A DNA stretch of 60,584 nt from Clostridia bacterium (lineage in GTDB: Bacteria > Bacillota > Clostridia > Christensenellales > CAG-138): assembly GCA_017538255.1 (NCBI GenBank), contig JAFYJD010000026.1, forward strand, positions 1 through 60,584, written 5' to 3'. This document shows, one piece after another, positions 41,053-50,254 of the stretch. Position numbers and translations under genes: made by a program. The notes beneath the pieces are model-generated. The model searched no databases, was not told the origin of the DNA, and saw only the letters and a program-made list of their open reading frames with translations. The first letter of the stretch is position 1, and every line of letters begins with the position of its first letter.

Positions 41053-42513
41053 ATGATAATCAGCGCCGAAGAAGCGATAAAAAAGCGAATACCGGGCGAA
41101 CTGATCGCCCTTGCGCAACTCTTTGACAAAAGGGGCTTTTGCCTATACGCCGTCGGAGGGCTCGTTCGCAACACGCTTTTGGGGCTCCCCGTCAGCGATA
41201 TCGACATTTGCTCCGCGATGCGTCCGAACGATGTCGCGGCGCTCGCGCAAGAGAAGGGCTTTACCGTCGTAAAAAAGGGCATTGAGTTCGGCATGGTCGA
41301 ACTGCATATCGGCAAAGAAAAGTTTGAGCACACCACCTTCCGCACGGATAAATATTCGGAGGGCGGCTCACACAGACCGAGTTCGGTGGAGTTTTCCTCT
41401 TCGCCGCACGAGGACGCGTTCCGACGCGATTTTTCGGTCAACGCGCTCTATTACGCGATAAAAAGCGGCGAACTTATCGACCCGACCGGCGGCATACCCG
41501 ACCTTGAAAAAGGGCTGATACGAACGACGAGCCCCGACCCCGCCGCCGTGCTCGCAGACGACGGGCTGAGGATAATGCGCCTTGTGCGCTTCTGTGCGGA
41601 ACTCGGCTTCGAGATCGAGCCCCGTTCGTTTGAAACGGCAAAAAGCCTTGTAAAAAATCTGCTGGACATATCGCCCGAAAGGCTTCGGGACGAACTCGAT
41701 AAGATACTGCTTTCGGACGTAAAATACGGCAAAAGAAACGCCGAGCGGGTCTATGGCGCGCTTGCGCTTTTAAGGGATATCGGCGCGATAGAAACGATAC
41801 TGCCCGAACTCTATCTCGGGCGCGGCATCACTCAAAAGGCGCAGTATCACCGCTACGATGTGCTCGACCACAGCCTGCACAGCTGCGCCGAGGCACCGGC
41901 GGAACTGACGCTTCGCCTTGCCGCGCTTCTGCACGACGTCGGAAAACCGGAGGTCAACCTGAAAACGGGGCTGATGCGCGGGCACGACGCCGCGGGCGAG
42001 CCGATAGCGCGGGCGATACTGAAACGCCTAAAATACGACAACAGGACGGCGGACGAGGTATCGTTCCTTGTAAGGCATCATATGCTGGATCTAAACAACA
42101 CCGCAAAGGATGCCACCCTGCGCCGCAATTTCGCGCGGTGGGGCGAGGAAAGAAGTATGGCGCTTGCCGAGGTGCGCGCGGCGGATTTCATCGGATCGGG
42201 CATCATAGAGGGCCCTGTCGCTTCGGCGGAGCGATGGAAAAAACTGATAAACAGGATGCACGAAGAAAAGGTGCCGTTTAAAGAGAGCGAACTCGACTGC
42301 ACGGGCGGCGACATAATGGAGCGCTTTGCGCTGCCGCCGTGCCCCGCGGTAGGGAAAATAAAGAAAATGCTTATGGAACATTGCGCCGTGCGACCGCGCG
42401 ACAACCGAAGGGAAAGGCTTCTTGAGATAGCGCGGGACTATATCGGAACAGCGCTTTTCGATGGATCCCGGGCGGACGGCGGCGGGAGCAAAGACGGCGA
42501 AGACGGCAAATAA
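41053..42513 (+). CDS. cca: CCA tRNA nucleotidyltransferase with HD domain
   Basis: A 486-residue class II nucleotidyltransferase that builds or repairs the tRNA 3' CCA end. AVGGLVRNTLLG and the DID metal motif (SDIDIC) form the head; RRDFSVNAL follows; the C-terminal half carries an HD phosphohydrolase domain (AALLHDVGKPEV, with VRHH later), found in a bacterial subset. The last 40 residues are polar and low in complexity. It is adjacent to pfkA with one base between, and a terminator follows. Confidence 0.93.
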   Translation: MIISAEEAIKKRIPGELIALAQLFDKRGFCLYAVGGLVRNTLLGLPVSDIDICSAMRPNDVAALAQEKGFTVVKKGIEFGMVELHIGKEKFEHTTFRTDKYSEGGSHRPSSVEFSSSPHEDAFRRDFSVNALYYAIKSGELIDPTGGIPDLEKGLIRTTSPDPAAVLADDGLRIMRLVRFCAELGFEIEPRSFETAKSLVKNLLDISPERLRDELDKILLSDVKYGKRNAERVYGALALLRDIGAIETILPELYLGRGITQKAQYHRYDVLDHSLHSCAEAPAELTLRLAALLHDVGKPEVNLKTGLMRGHDAAGEPIARAILKRLKYDNRTADEVSFLVRHHMLDLNNTAKDATLRRNFARWGEERSMALAEVRAADFIGSGIIEGPVASAERWKKLINRMHEEKVPFKESELDCTGGDIMERFALPPCPAVGKIKKMLMEHCAVRPRDNRRERLLEIARDYIGTALFDGSRADGGGSKDGEDGK

Positions 42514-42526
42514 ATAAGATTTATGC

Positions 42527-42564
42527 AAAAAAGACGGACATTTTCAAAAAAACCGTCTTTTTTT
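42527..42564 (+). terminator. Terminator of the pfkA-cca operon
   Basis: AAAAAAGACGG pairs with CCGTCTTTTTT around a loop of about 15 bases, ending in a long T run. Confidence 0.75.
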
Positions 42565-42566
42565 GC

Positions 42567-42595
42567 TTGCATAATCGTCAAATCTCGTGTAAAAT
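42567..42595 (+). promoter_or_regulatory. Promoter of the coiled-coil/hydrolase gene
   Basis: TTGCAT, 17 bases, TAAAAT, about 105 bases before the start codon. Confidence 0.6.
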
Positions 42596-42699
42596 AGCAA
42601 TTTGTACAGATGTATTGTTTGCGCAGAGTAGGCGCGGGTAACAGCATCGATCGAGTACATAATCCCGCCTTTGCGGGCGGTATGCCATAGGAGAGCCAA

Positions 42700-45036
42700 A
42701 TGAGCCTTTCACTGGAAGTAAAAAAATTCGTTAATTCCGAGAATATCGGCAGTTTTGTTACGGTAACGCTCCCGAGCGAACTGCCCGTTGACGATGCGGA
42801 GATCCGTGCGGTTCGGCGTGATAAAGCCGCCGCCGAGCGCGCCGCGCGCGAAGCGCAGGACAGGGAGGACGCAGAGAAACTTGCCGAGCGCACTGTTACG
42901 GACGCCGAGCGTGAACTCCTTTTTGCCAAGGACGAGTACGACAAGGTGGATCGTATGTTCGACGAGGCGCAGAAAAAGTTGGCCGAACTCACGCCGGGCT
43001 ACATCGGAAAGAAGAACGCTTTTGACAGCGCAAAGAGCGAATACGACGAGAAAAAGACCCTGAGCGACGCGCTTGAAGCCGAGTACGCTTCCGCCGAGGC
43101 GGCGAGGAGCGCCGCCGAGCGTGCGCATACCGACGCCGCACGCCGACTTTCCGAACGCAAAGCGGCGTTTGAAAAGGCCGCCGCCAATGTTGTGGCCACC
43201 GCGGCGGAAGAGGCGGAACTTATACAAAAACTCGACACGCTCAAGAGCGAACTCGCGGAGATGGAGGTCGTTGCAAAGCGTTCATCGGATTCCGCGACCG
43301 AACTGCAGCATCGCGAGTCCGAACAGAACAGAGCCTACGAAACGCTGAACGACGAGGGCGTAAGCCTTGCCGTTGAAAAGCGTATCCTCGAAAAACAACT
43401 CCAGGAAGCCGTGCAGTCCGAAGCGCGCGCCAACAAGGAGTACCAAAAGTCAAAAAGCGAGCATATAGCCGCCGAACAGCAGTACGAATCGCTCAAAAAC
43501 AACAAAACGAGCCGCAACCCCGAGCGCGATACGCTCAAACTTGCGCAGGCAAAATCCAAACTCGACACCGCAGAGGCGGACGAGCGCGTGCGCCTTGCAA
43601 ACCTCGAAAAAGAAACGGAGTTCGTTGCCGCAACGCGAGAAAAACTTGCCGAATACGAACGCAAAATAATCGAAAACGCAGAGAAAAAGCGTACAGCGCA
43701 GGAACTTTTGGAAGAAGCGAAGGAGTCCGCCCGCAAGGGAAGCGACCTCAAACTTGCCGACGGCTCAAAACTCGCGGGCAAGCGCGCGGACGCGACGGTC
43801 GTTTCGTCCCGTCTTGAAAAGGTGAAAAAGAGCCTTGCGGATGCGAAAGTCGCAGAGACCGCCGCGAGCGCTTCCGTCAGCGACGCCGAGGCCGAACTCA
43901 TCCGCACCAAGCGCGCGCTTGACGACGCGGACGGCGAGCATACGCGCAAAAAGAACGCCTGCGGAGAAGCGGACGCAGTTACAGCCGCCGCGCGCAAGAT
44001 CTACGACACGGTCAAGACTGAGTACGATCACGCCCACGCGCAGTATGAGGCCGCCGACAAGACGCTTCAGTCCCTTAAGGACGACCGCGCGATGCTGGCA
44101 GATCGGATAATCGTGCTTGAAAAGAGCCTGTTCGATGCGCGTGAACATTTTTCAAGCGCACAGATGAACAGCCGCAGCGCTTCAAGCGAGGCACAGCGCC
44201 TGCACGGCTCGATCCACGTTATCGAAGCCAAATACGAAACGGCGCGTATGCACTATCTCGAAAGCGGCAAGGGAGAGCCGATAATCCTCGTCCATACGGC
44301 GGGTCAGTCCCTTTACACTTTCCGCAATATTTTCTATAAACTTTCGATGAACTACCGCGTCATCGCTCTCGATCTCGTCGGGCACGGCTATTCCGACAGA
44401 CCCGATTTCTTCGATTATTCGATCGGCTGCCATGCGGAGAGCATCGTGGGCTTTATGAACGAACTCGGCATCGAGAGCGCGCATATACTCGGTTTCTCGA
44501 TGGGCGCGGGCTTCGCGCTCGAACTTGCGCGCAGACATCCCGAACGCGTCGGCCGCGTTGTGGCGATCTGCCCGGGCGGCGTAACGGGCAATATGCCCCT
44601 GATGGTACGTATGGTGGAAAGCGGGCTTTTCGGAGGCATCGCGAGCAAACTCTACAAGGTCAAAAACATAGAAAAGATGCTCAACGAATGCGTCTTCGAT
44701 CACACCGTGATCGGGCCCGCCGATATCGATCAGTACTACCGTCCCGCAAGCGACAGCCGCGGCCGCTGGGCGATCCGCCGCACCGTTGCGGGCTTTGACG
44801 AGAGTGCGCTTATAGATTCCCTCGGCGACATAGAGACCCCCGTGCTCATCGTTTGGGGCGAGGAGGATAAATGGCATCCGTTTGAGGACGCGAACATCTA
44901 TCGCGCGGGGCTCGTGAACTCCGCCGTGTCCTATGTACGCAACGCGGGCCATCTTCTTCACGAGGAAAAACCCGATAAACTCTTTGACCTTGTGCGTGCG
45001 TTCATCCCGGCGGGCTACGGCAACGACGAAGACTGA
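42700..45036 (+). CDS. Long coiled-coil protein fused to an alpha/beta hydrolase
   Basis: 778 residues. Residues 1-30 resemble no known domain; about 30-510 are an almost unbroken Ala/Glu/Lys/Arg heptad region (coiled coil, no signal peptide or helix for the membrane); about 515-770 are an alpha/beta hydrolase. The hydrolase motifs are complete: VHTAGQS oxyanion region, GHGYSDRP, nucleophile elbow GFSMGAG, acid in VWGEEDKW, and His in GHLLHEEKP. The gene is single, between terminators at 42527 and 45055. The substrate is unknown; the coiled coil suggests scaffolding or tethering of the enzyme. Confidence 0.85.
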   Translation: MSLSLEVKKFVNSENIGSFVTVTLPSELPVDDAEIRAVRRDKAAAERAAREAQDREDAEKLAERTVTDAERELLFAKDEYDKVDRMFDEAQKKLAELTPGYIGKKNAFDSAKSEYDEKKTLSDALEAEYASAEAARSAAERAHTDAARRLSERKAAFEKAAANVVATAAEEAELIQKLDTLKSELAEMEVVAKRSSDSATELQHRESEQNRAYETLNDEGVSLAVEKRILEKQLQEAVQSEARANKEYQKSKSEHIAAEQQYESLKNNKTSRNPERDTLKLAQAKSKLDTAEADERVRLANLEKETEFVAATREKLAEYERKIIENAEKKRTAQELLEEAKESARKGSDLKLADGSKLAGKRADATVVSSRLEKVKKSLADAKVAETAASASVSDAEAELIRTKRALDDADGEHTRKKNACGEADAVTAAARKIYDTVKTEYDHAHAQYEAADKTLQSLKDDRAMLADRIIVLEKSLFDAREHFSSAQMNSRSASSEAQRLHGSIHVIEAKYETARMHYLESGKGEPIILVHTAGQSLYTFRNIFYKLSMNYRVIALDLVGHGYSDRPDFFDYSIGCHAESIVGFMNELGIESAHILGFSMGAGFALELARRHPERVGRVVAICPGGVTGNMPLMVRMVESGLFGGIASKLYKVKNIEKMLNECVFDHTVIGPADIDQYYRPASDSRGRWAIRRTVAGFDESALIDSLGDIETPVLIVWGEEDKWHPFEDANIYRAGLVNSAVSYVRNAGHLLHEEKPDKLFDLVRAFIPAGYGNDED

Positions 45037-45054
45037 CGGTATAAATTGAATACG

Positions 45055-45086
45055 AACGGTCGACTCAAACGGAGTCGACCGTTTTT
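45055..45086 (+). terminator. Terminator of the coiled-coil/hydrolase gene
   Basis: A perfect 12-bp stem (45055-45066 with 45072-45083) is followed by six T. Confidence 0.9.
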
Positions 45087-45143
45087 TGCATTATAGGCTT
45101 TGTGCGCGAATACCATTTATAAAACCGTATAAAGGAGCGGAGT

Positions 45144-45866
45144 ATGAACGCGCAAAAGCAAACAAAATGCACTTTTTCAAGTTATGTTGATGGCGGCGAA
45201 AGAGGGGAACGCCGCGTTTATGAGATGCGCGGGGGTGTGGCGCGTGCCGCGCGAAGCGGCAACAGGAAGCGGAGAACGGGCTTTTTTCCGCAGGCGGGGT
45301 ATTTTATTATGCTGATGCTTGCGATACTCGGCTTTTCGCTGGTGTTCGCGCTCAAACTCGCGTCGGGGGACGAGGCGGTCGCTACATTCAACGTGATGCT
45401 CGGCGCGGCGGGCGACGAAACGGTTGATGAAACGGGCGACGAACAGCTCGGTCGGCTTCGCTTTGTACAGTTCCCGGGGCTGTTGACCGTGTTTGCACCG
45501 TCCGACTCCCCCGTTATGCCGATTAAAAGCGAACAGAGCATCGTGGACGACAGTTTGACGGCAAGGATCTACGCCACGCCGGGCACGGAAGCCGTATCGG
45601 CGCTGGACGGCACCGTGCGCGCGATCGACGAGTACGGCACGGGCGAGGCGTTCTACAAGGGAGGGAGCGTAACCGTCGCGCATTCGGACGGCGTTGAGAT
45701 AACCTATTACGGGCTCGCCCCGATCTCGGTGGAGCGCGGTCAGCCCGTGCTTCAGCGCACGGTGCTCGGGCTGCTCGCGGGAGACACTCTCTTTATACGG
45801 GTAACGCGCAACGGCCGCCCCGTCGACCCGCTGGAGTTTTTGGGCGTAAAGGCAAGGATCGGATGA
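45144..45866 (+). CDS. spoIVFA: SpoIVFA-like M23-family membrane protein
   Basis: 240 residues: a basic N-terminal segment, a hydrophobic helix (about 50-70) and an extracytoplasmic LytM/M23-fold domain (about 140-240: PGTEAVSALDGTVRAI, VTVAHSDGVEITYYGL). The M23 catalytic His and Asp are not evident, as in SpoIVFA, which regulates rather than cuts. It overlaps the M50 protease gene by four bases. In Bacillus, SpoIVFA holds the SpoIVFB protease inactive until the forespore signal arrives. Identity rests on the gene pair more than on sequence. Confidence 0.8.
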   Translation: MNAQKQTKCTFSSYVDGGERGERRVYEMRGGVARAARSGNRKRRTGFFPQAGYFIMLMLAILGFSLVFALKLASGDEAVATFNVMLGAAGDETVDETGDEQLGRLRFVQFPGLLTVFAPSDSPVMPIKSEQSIVDDSLTARIYATPGTEAVSALDGTVRAIDEYGTGEAFYKGGSVTVAHSDGVEITYYGLAPISVERGQPVLQRTVLGLLAGDTLFIRVTRNGRPVDPLEFLGVKARIG

Positions 45867-46816
45867 TGATCGCGTATTACGGGCGTACGCGGCTGAAACT
45901 CTCGATCGCGGTGCTCCTTCTGATCCCGACGGCGGCGCTGTTTTCGCGCCTCGGAACGCTTATGACGGCGTTTTGTTCGCTGACGCTGCACGAACTGGCG
46001 CATACCGTTATGGCGCATCGGCTCGGCTACGCGGTGGACGGGATCGAGATAATGCCGTTCGGCTTTATCGCAAGGCTCGATCCCGCGCCGCGCTCCCCTT
46101 CCGACGCGGCGGCGATCGCCGCTGCCGGTCCCGCCGTGAGCCTCGGGGCTTCGCTTTTGAGTGCAGGGTTCATCGTTTTGTTCCGTGGTTTCGGCGGCGC
46201 GGACGCCCTTCGCGAGTTCGCGTTTTTCAATCTCTCCCTCGGAGCGTTCAATCTCTTTCCTGCGCTCCCGCTCGACGGCGGAAGGCTCGCGCTCGCGCTT
46301 TCGACGCGCGGCGCGTCGGCGCATTCAAGGCGGCGCTCCGCCCGCATATTTACAATACTCGGTATAGTTTTCGGCACGACGGTCGCGGCTTTCGGCGCGC
46401 TTGTAATTTGGAGAGAACGGCGGAGCGCAGCGGCGCTTTTTCACGGCGCGTCATTCCTGATAACGGGCGCTTTCATAGCGTTTGAGGCCTTCGCCTTCAA
46501 CAAAAAAAGCGGCGAGGCTTCGCTCAAAAGCCCGTCCCGCCTTGCCCCCGCGCACGCCGTGCGCGTTTTGCCTGTCGCGCTCGACTCGCGCTCGAGCGTC
46601 AGGGACGCGCTTGTCGCGCTGGCGGGCAACGCCTACGGCATAGCCTGTGTTTTGGACGAAAAAAAGCGCGTCATCGGCATTTTGGATGAGGGCGCGCTTT
46701 ATGAGAGAGCAGCAGAGGGAAGAGAAAATATCACGCTGTATGAAGCCGTACGGTTCGGCGCGTTTATCTGCGCTAAACCCCGTATACAAGCATCCCAAGC
46801 CCCGCGCATACGATGA
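45863..46816 (+). CDS. spoIVFB: SpoIVFB-like M50 site-2 metalloprotease
   Basis: A 317-residue membrane protease. HELAH at about residue 43 is the zinc motif; NLFPALPLDGGR at about residue 130 gives the third ligand. The C-terminal part (about 225-310) is a CBS-like domain, as in SpoIVFB. The family enzyme releases the pro-sequence of sigma-K in the mother cell during sporulation; pro-sigma-K is not in this window. It follows spoIVFA with a 4-base overlap. Its 3' end overlaps the convergent chrA gene by 44 bases. Confidence 0.88.
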   Translation: MMIAYYGRTRLKLSIAVLLLIPTAALFSRLGTLMTAFCSLTLHELAHTVMAHRLGYAVDGIEIMPFGFIARLDPAPRSPSDAAAIAAAGPAVSLGASLLSAGFIVLFRGFGGADALREFAFFNLSLGAFNLFPALPLDGGRLALALSTRGASAHSRRRSARIFTILGIVFGTTVAAFGALVIWRERRSAAALFHGASFLITGAFIAFEAFAFNKKSGEASLKSPSRLAPAHAVRVLPVALDSRSSVRDALVALAGNAYGIACVLDEKKRVIGILDEGALYERAAEGRENITLYEAVRFGAFICAKPRIQASQAPRIR

Positions 46817-47345
46817 TGACGGCGATCGGTGAGAGCCGTTTTTTGAATGCCGCTTTATAGCCTGTCAGCATAGCGGCGGCAGCGGCGGCGATCAGCGCGG
46901 CGCTTCTGTCGAATGAAACGGACGAAAGCCCGACCTCAAGTCCCAAGACGTTTTCCGCCGTCATATATACGCCGACGGCGAGGATTATGCCGATCACGCA
47001 GGGCTTAACAGCGCCGAGCGCCGCCTCGACATAGGCGTTGCCGCGAAACTTTTTAAGCACGGTTACAAGCAAAAGAATTATAACGAACGCGGGAAGGATT
47101 ACGGCGAACGTAGCGATCAACGCGCCCAAAAACCCGGCCTTGAAAACGCCGACATAGGTGGCGATATTGACCATTATCGGTCCCGGCGTTGTTTCGCTGA
47201 CCGCTATCATCTGCGATAGTTTGTCGTCGATCATCCAACCGTAGGAGAGCACCGTTTCGCGAATCAACGGTATTGCGGCGTACGCGCCGCCGAATGTGAA
47301 CGCGCCGACTTTCAAAAACGCAAGGAACAACTGTAAAAGCGTCAT
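46773..47345 (-). CDS. chrA: Chromate transporter, half-size ChrA
   Basis: A 190-residue membrane protein of about six helices. The ChrA-type signature is FLKVGAFTFGGAYAAIPLI at the N-terminus, then TPGPIMVNIATYVG. Half-size members work in pairs; this and the next gene make the two halves. The start at 47345 follows the ATGA overlap with its partner; the frame is open well upstream but in the partner's coding frame. The 3' end overlaps the convergent spoIVFB gene by 44 bases. Confidence 0.9.
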   Translation of the reverse strand: MTLLQLFLAFLKVGAFTFGGAYAAIPLIRETVLSYGWMIDDKLSQMIAVSETTPGPIMVNIATYVGVFKAGFLGALIATFAVILPAFVIILLLVTVLKKFRGNAYVEAALGAVKPCVIGIILAVGVYMTAENVLGLEVGLSSVSFDRSAALIAAAAAAMLTGYKAAFKKRLSPIAVIIVCAGLGMLVYGV

Positions 47346-47914
47346 TGTGCGCCCCCCTTCCTTCGGGAAAGAGCGAAAGCGATCAGTCCGACTACGCCCG
47401 CGATGAGCATCATAACGAGCGTGGAAAGGTTTAGCGAGAACGCGTTGATCGCAAGAAGCGCGGCAAACGATACCGCGAAGATGACGATATTTAGGACCGT
47501 TTTTTTCATCTTTGAAAACATATTTACGGCGGCGGAGATTATTATGACGCCGACCGCTATGCGGATGCCCGCGAACGCGCTTTTGACCGCCTTGATCTCC
47601 ATAAGCCCGTCGAGAAACAGGGATACGGCGAGTATGACGGCGAGCGAAGGCAGCACAACGCCGAGCGTCGCAGCGAGCGCGCCCCAAAACCCGCCACGAA
47701 GATGCCCGACATAGGTCGCGGCGTTTATTGCTATTGGGCCGGGGGTACTTTCGGCAAGCACCGTAAGTTCCGCCATTTCGTCCTCGGTTATCCACGCTTT
47801 TTTATAGATACAGATATTTTCTATCAGCGCTATCATCGCGTAGCCTCCGCCGAAAGTAAAAAGCCCGATTTTGAAAAAAGTAAAGAACAAATCGAGATAA
47901 GGTCGCCGTTTCAT
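47342..47914 (-). CDS. chrA: Chromate transporter, half-size ChrA
   Basis: A 190-residue membrane protein; FFKIGLFTFGGGYAMIALI and TPGPIAINAATYVG are the ChrA signatures. It is paralogous to the next gene and overlaps it by four bases, so the two are translated as a pair and probably form one transporter with opposed topology. Whether the substrate is chromate or another oxyanion is not known. Confidence 0.9.
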   Translation of the reverse strand: MKRRPYLDLFFTFFKIGLFTFGGGYAMIALIENICIYKKAWITEDEMAELTVLAESTPGPIAINAATYVGHLRGGFWGALAATLGVVLPSLAVILAVSLFLDGLMEIKAVKSAFAGIRIAVGVIIISAAVNMFSKMKKTVLNIVIFAVSFAALLAINAFSLNLSTLVMMLIAGVVGLIAFALSRRKGGAQ

Positions 47915-48000
47915 ATTCCATCCCCTTCCTGCTCATATTATACTTTCTGCCCGAGGGCAAGTCAAATGCGCCGCGTTTGATTCAAATGGGCGTTTTTCGG

Positions 48001-48029
48001 TTGACTATAAACAAAAGGTATTGTAGAAT
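48001..48029 (+). promoter_or_regulatory. Promoter of the AlaX-truA operon
   Basis: TTGACT, 17 bases, TAGAAT, about 35 bases before the start codon. Confidence 0.7.
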
Positions 48030-48063
48030 ACTTGAAAACGGCGCTGACTCTATGGAGGGCAAT

Positions 48064-49311
48064 ATGGCAACCGAACTGCTTTTTTATGAATATCCGACGG
48101 TCGAGGAATGCACCGCCGAGGTGCTGTCCTGCACCGAAAAGGACGGAAAATACCTTATCACGCTTACAAAAACTCCCATTTTCCCCGAGGGCGGCGGACA
48201 ACTCGCGGACGGCGGAATGATAGTCGGTCCCGGCGGAAACGAAGCCCGGATAACCGACTGTCGCACCGAGGACGGCGAGATTGTGCACTATACAGACGCC
48301 GCGTTTCCGCCCGGTGCAAGGGTGCGGGTATGTCTGGACGCCGAAAAACGGCTCGACCGCTCGGAACAGCATACGGGCGAGCATATTCTGTCGGGGCTTG
48401 CCGCAAAACTCTTCGGAGCAAAAAACGTGGGCTTTCATATGTCCGAGGAGTACTGCACGATAGACCTTGACATACCTCTTGAAAGGGAACAGACGGAAGC
48501 GCTCGAACTTGCCGCAAACGCCGCCGTTCGCGCGGATCTTACCGTGCATACCGAGATAACCGACGGCGACGACGCGTCGTCCCGCCCGCTTCGCAAACGC
48601 GCGGAGAAGGTGCAGGGAGAGGTGCGCATCGTCTATATCGACAACGGCAAGATCGATTCCTGCACCTGCTGCGGCACGCATCTCAATACAACGGGCATGG
48701 TCGGCGCGATACGCATAACCGATCATCAGCACTACAAGGGCGGCACGAGACTGTTCTTCGTGTGCGGCGGCCGCGCCGCAAGGCTCGGCATCGAGGAACA
48801 CGGCGCGCTGACGGAACTTGCGCGCAGATACTCCACCTCGCGCAGGGACCTGCCCGCGGCGATCAAAAAGCAGGCGGAAGAGGTGCAGGACTTAAAGAGC
48901 GAACTCAAACTCAAATCCGCGCTGATCGCAAGGACGGAGGCAAGAGAACTTATCGATCACGCCAAACTGAGCGGCAAAACGCGCGTTATGTTCAAAGTGT
49001 ACCAAAACTTCGGCGCGAATGATCTAAAACTCATCCTCGACGAAACTGCGGCGGCAATGGAAACCGCGCCGTGCGAATGGGCGGCGCTGATCTTTTCAAG
49101 CGGCGCTTCGGGTACGGATTACCGAATGGGCTCAAGCGGCGGATGCAAACTCTCTATGCGCGACCTCTGCGCCGCCGTCAACGCGGCGACGGGCGGCAAG
49201 GGCGGCGGAAGCCCCGTATTCGCGCAGGGCAGGAGCGAAAAACCGCTCGATAAGGAGACCGCCGACACTATAGAAAACTATCTAATCAAGGCGACACAGC
49301 AGGGCTTTTGA
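48064..49311 (+). CDS. AlaX-type alanyl-tRNA editing protein with DHHA1 domain
   Basis: About 415 residues. It hydrolyses mischarged Ser- or Gly-tRNA-Ala as a free-standing copy of the AlaRS editing domain. The zinc site is QHTGEHILSG (two His near residue 101) and SCTCCGTHLN (Cys and His near 202). The N-terminal part with PEGGGQLADGG is AlaRS-like, and the C-terminal DHHA1 domain (GGGSPVFAQGRSE) contacts tRNA. GGAGGGC precedes the ATG at 48064. truA follows 34 bases later. Confidence 0.92.
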   Translation: MATELLFYEYPTVEECTAEVLSCTEKDGKYLITLTKTPIFPEGGGQLADGGMIVGPGGNEARITDCRTEDGEIVHYTDAAFPPGARVRVCLDAEKRLDRSEQHTGEHILSGLAAKLFGAKNVGFHMSEEYCTIDLDIPLEREQTEALELAANAAVRADLTVHTEITDGDDASSRPLRKRAEKVQGEVRIVYIDNGKIDSCTCCGTHLNTTGMVGAIRITDHQHYKGGTRLFFVCGGRAARLGIEEHGALTELARRYSTSRRDLPAAIKKQAEEVQDLKSELKLKSALIARTEARELIDHAKLSGKTRVMFKVYQNFGANDLKLILDETAAAMETAPCEWAALIFSSGASGTDYRMGSSGGCKLSMRDLCAAVNAATGGKGGGSPVFAQGRSEKPLDKETADTIENYLIKATQQGF

Positions 49312-49345
49312 TAAACCCGATCGCTGTTTGTGAAACGGAGAAAAT

Positions 49346-50137
49346 ATGCCGAGAATAGTGCTTGTGATCGAATACGACGGCGCAAACTACGTCGGCTGGC
49401 AGGTGCAGCCGAACGGCGTTGCCGTGCAGCAGGTGATAGGCGGCGCGCTGTTTGAACTGACGGGCGAGCGGATCGATCTTCACGCTTCGGGGCGCACAGA
49501 CAGCGGCGTGCACGCGCGCGCGCAGGTGGCGCATTTTGATACCGAAAGCCGTATCCCGCCCGATAAGTTCGCCTTTGCACTGAACACCCGCCTGCCTGCG
49601 GACATACGCATAAAGGGCAGTTTTTCTTTGCAAGGAGAGGGCGAAAACGAGTTCCATTCGCGTTTTTCGGTAAAGAAAAAGCACTATCGCTACGCGGTTT
49701 TGAACACCGTCCACGCCTCGGCGTTTTACGCGGGCAGGGCGCTGCACATCTATAATAAACTCGATATCGAAAAACTCAACGCCGCCGCAGCGAGGTTTAT
49801 CGGAACGCACGATTTTGCCGCGTTCAAGGCGGCGGGAAGCAAGGTCGCGACCACCGTGCGCACCGTCTATTCGTCCGAATGGCGGCGCGAGGGAGACCTT
49901 ATATGCTACTATGTTTCGGGGAGCGGCTTTCTGTACAATATGGTCAGGATAATGGTCGGAACGATGCTGCGGGTCGGTCTCGGCTATGACGACGCTTCGA
50001 TTATAGACGCCGCGCTGAACGATCCCCGCCGAACCAACGCGGGCGACACCGCCCCCGCGCACGCTCTGACGCTGTGGCGCGTGGAGTACGATGAGTTCGA
50101 CACCGACGAGGTGCTGCAAGAAAACGCACTTTTGTAG
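49346..50137 (+). CDS. truA: tRNA pseudouridine synthase A
   Basis: A 263-residue enzyme that makes pseudouridine at positions 38-40 of tRNAs. The catalytic Asp is in SGRTDSGVHA (about residue 52). VIEYDGANYVGWQVQ opens the protein and GFLYNMVRIMVGTMLRVG is the conserved C-terminal helix. It shares the promoter with the AlaX gene, so two tRNA-quality genes form one operon. Confidence 0.96.
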   Translation: MPRIVLVIEYDGANYVGWQVQPNGVAVQQVIGGALFELTGERIDLHASGRTDSGVHARAQVAHFDTESRIPPDKFAFALNTRLPADIRIKGSFSLQGEGENEFHSRFSVKKKHYRYAVLNTVHASAFYAGRALHIYNKLDIEKLNAAAARFIGTHDFAAFKAAGSKVATTVRTVYSSEWRREGDLICYYVSGSGFLYNMVRIMVGTMLRVGLGYDDASIIDAALNDPRRTNAGDTAPAHALTLWRVEYDEFDTDEVLQENALL

Positions 50138-50163
50138 CGCGCCGAGCGCGGCGTCGCGCTTTT
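50136..50163 (+). terminator. Probable terminator of truA
   Basis: AGCGCG (50136-50141) pairs with CGCGCT (50155-50160), with an inner GC-rich helix, followed by TTT. A second stem (50186-50191 with 50201-50206) lies between the convergent genes. Confidence 0.5.
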
Positions 50164-50254
50164 GCCGTTAAAAACCAACGAATACCCCGCCCGATATCAA
50201 GGCGGGTTATTTAACTTTAAGTCATATTTCGCGCCGAACGGCGGTAGGATATGT

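Noticed and set aside
46773..47795. Long N-terminal extension of the half-size chrA
   Set aside because: The extra 150 residues are Arg/Gly-rich shadow of the second chrA; the true start is the ATGA overlap at 47345.
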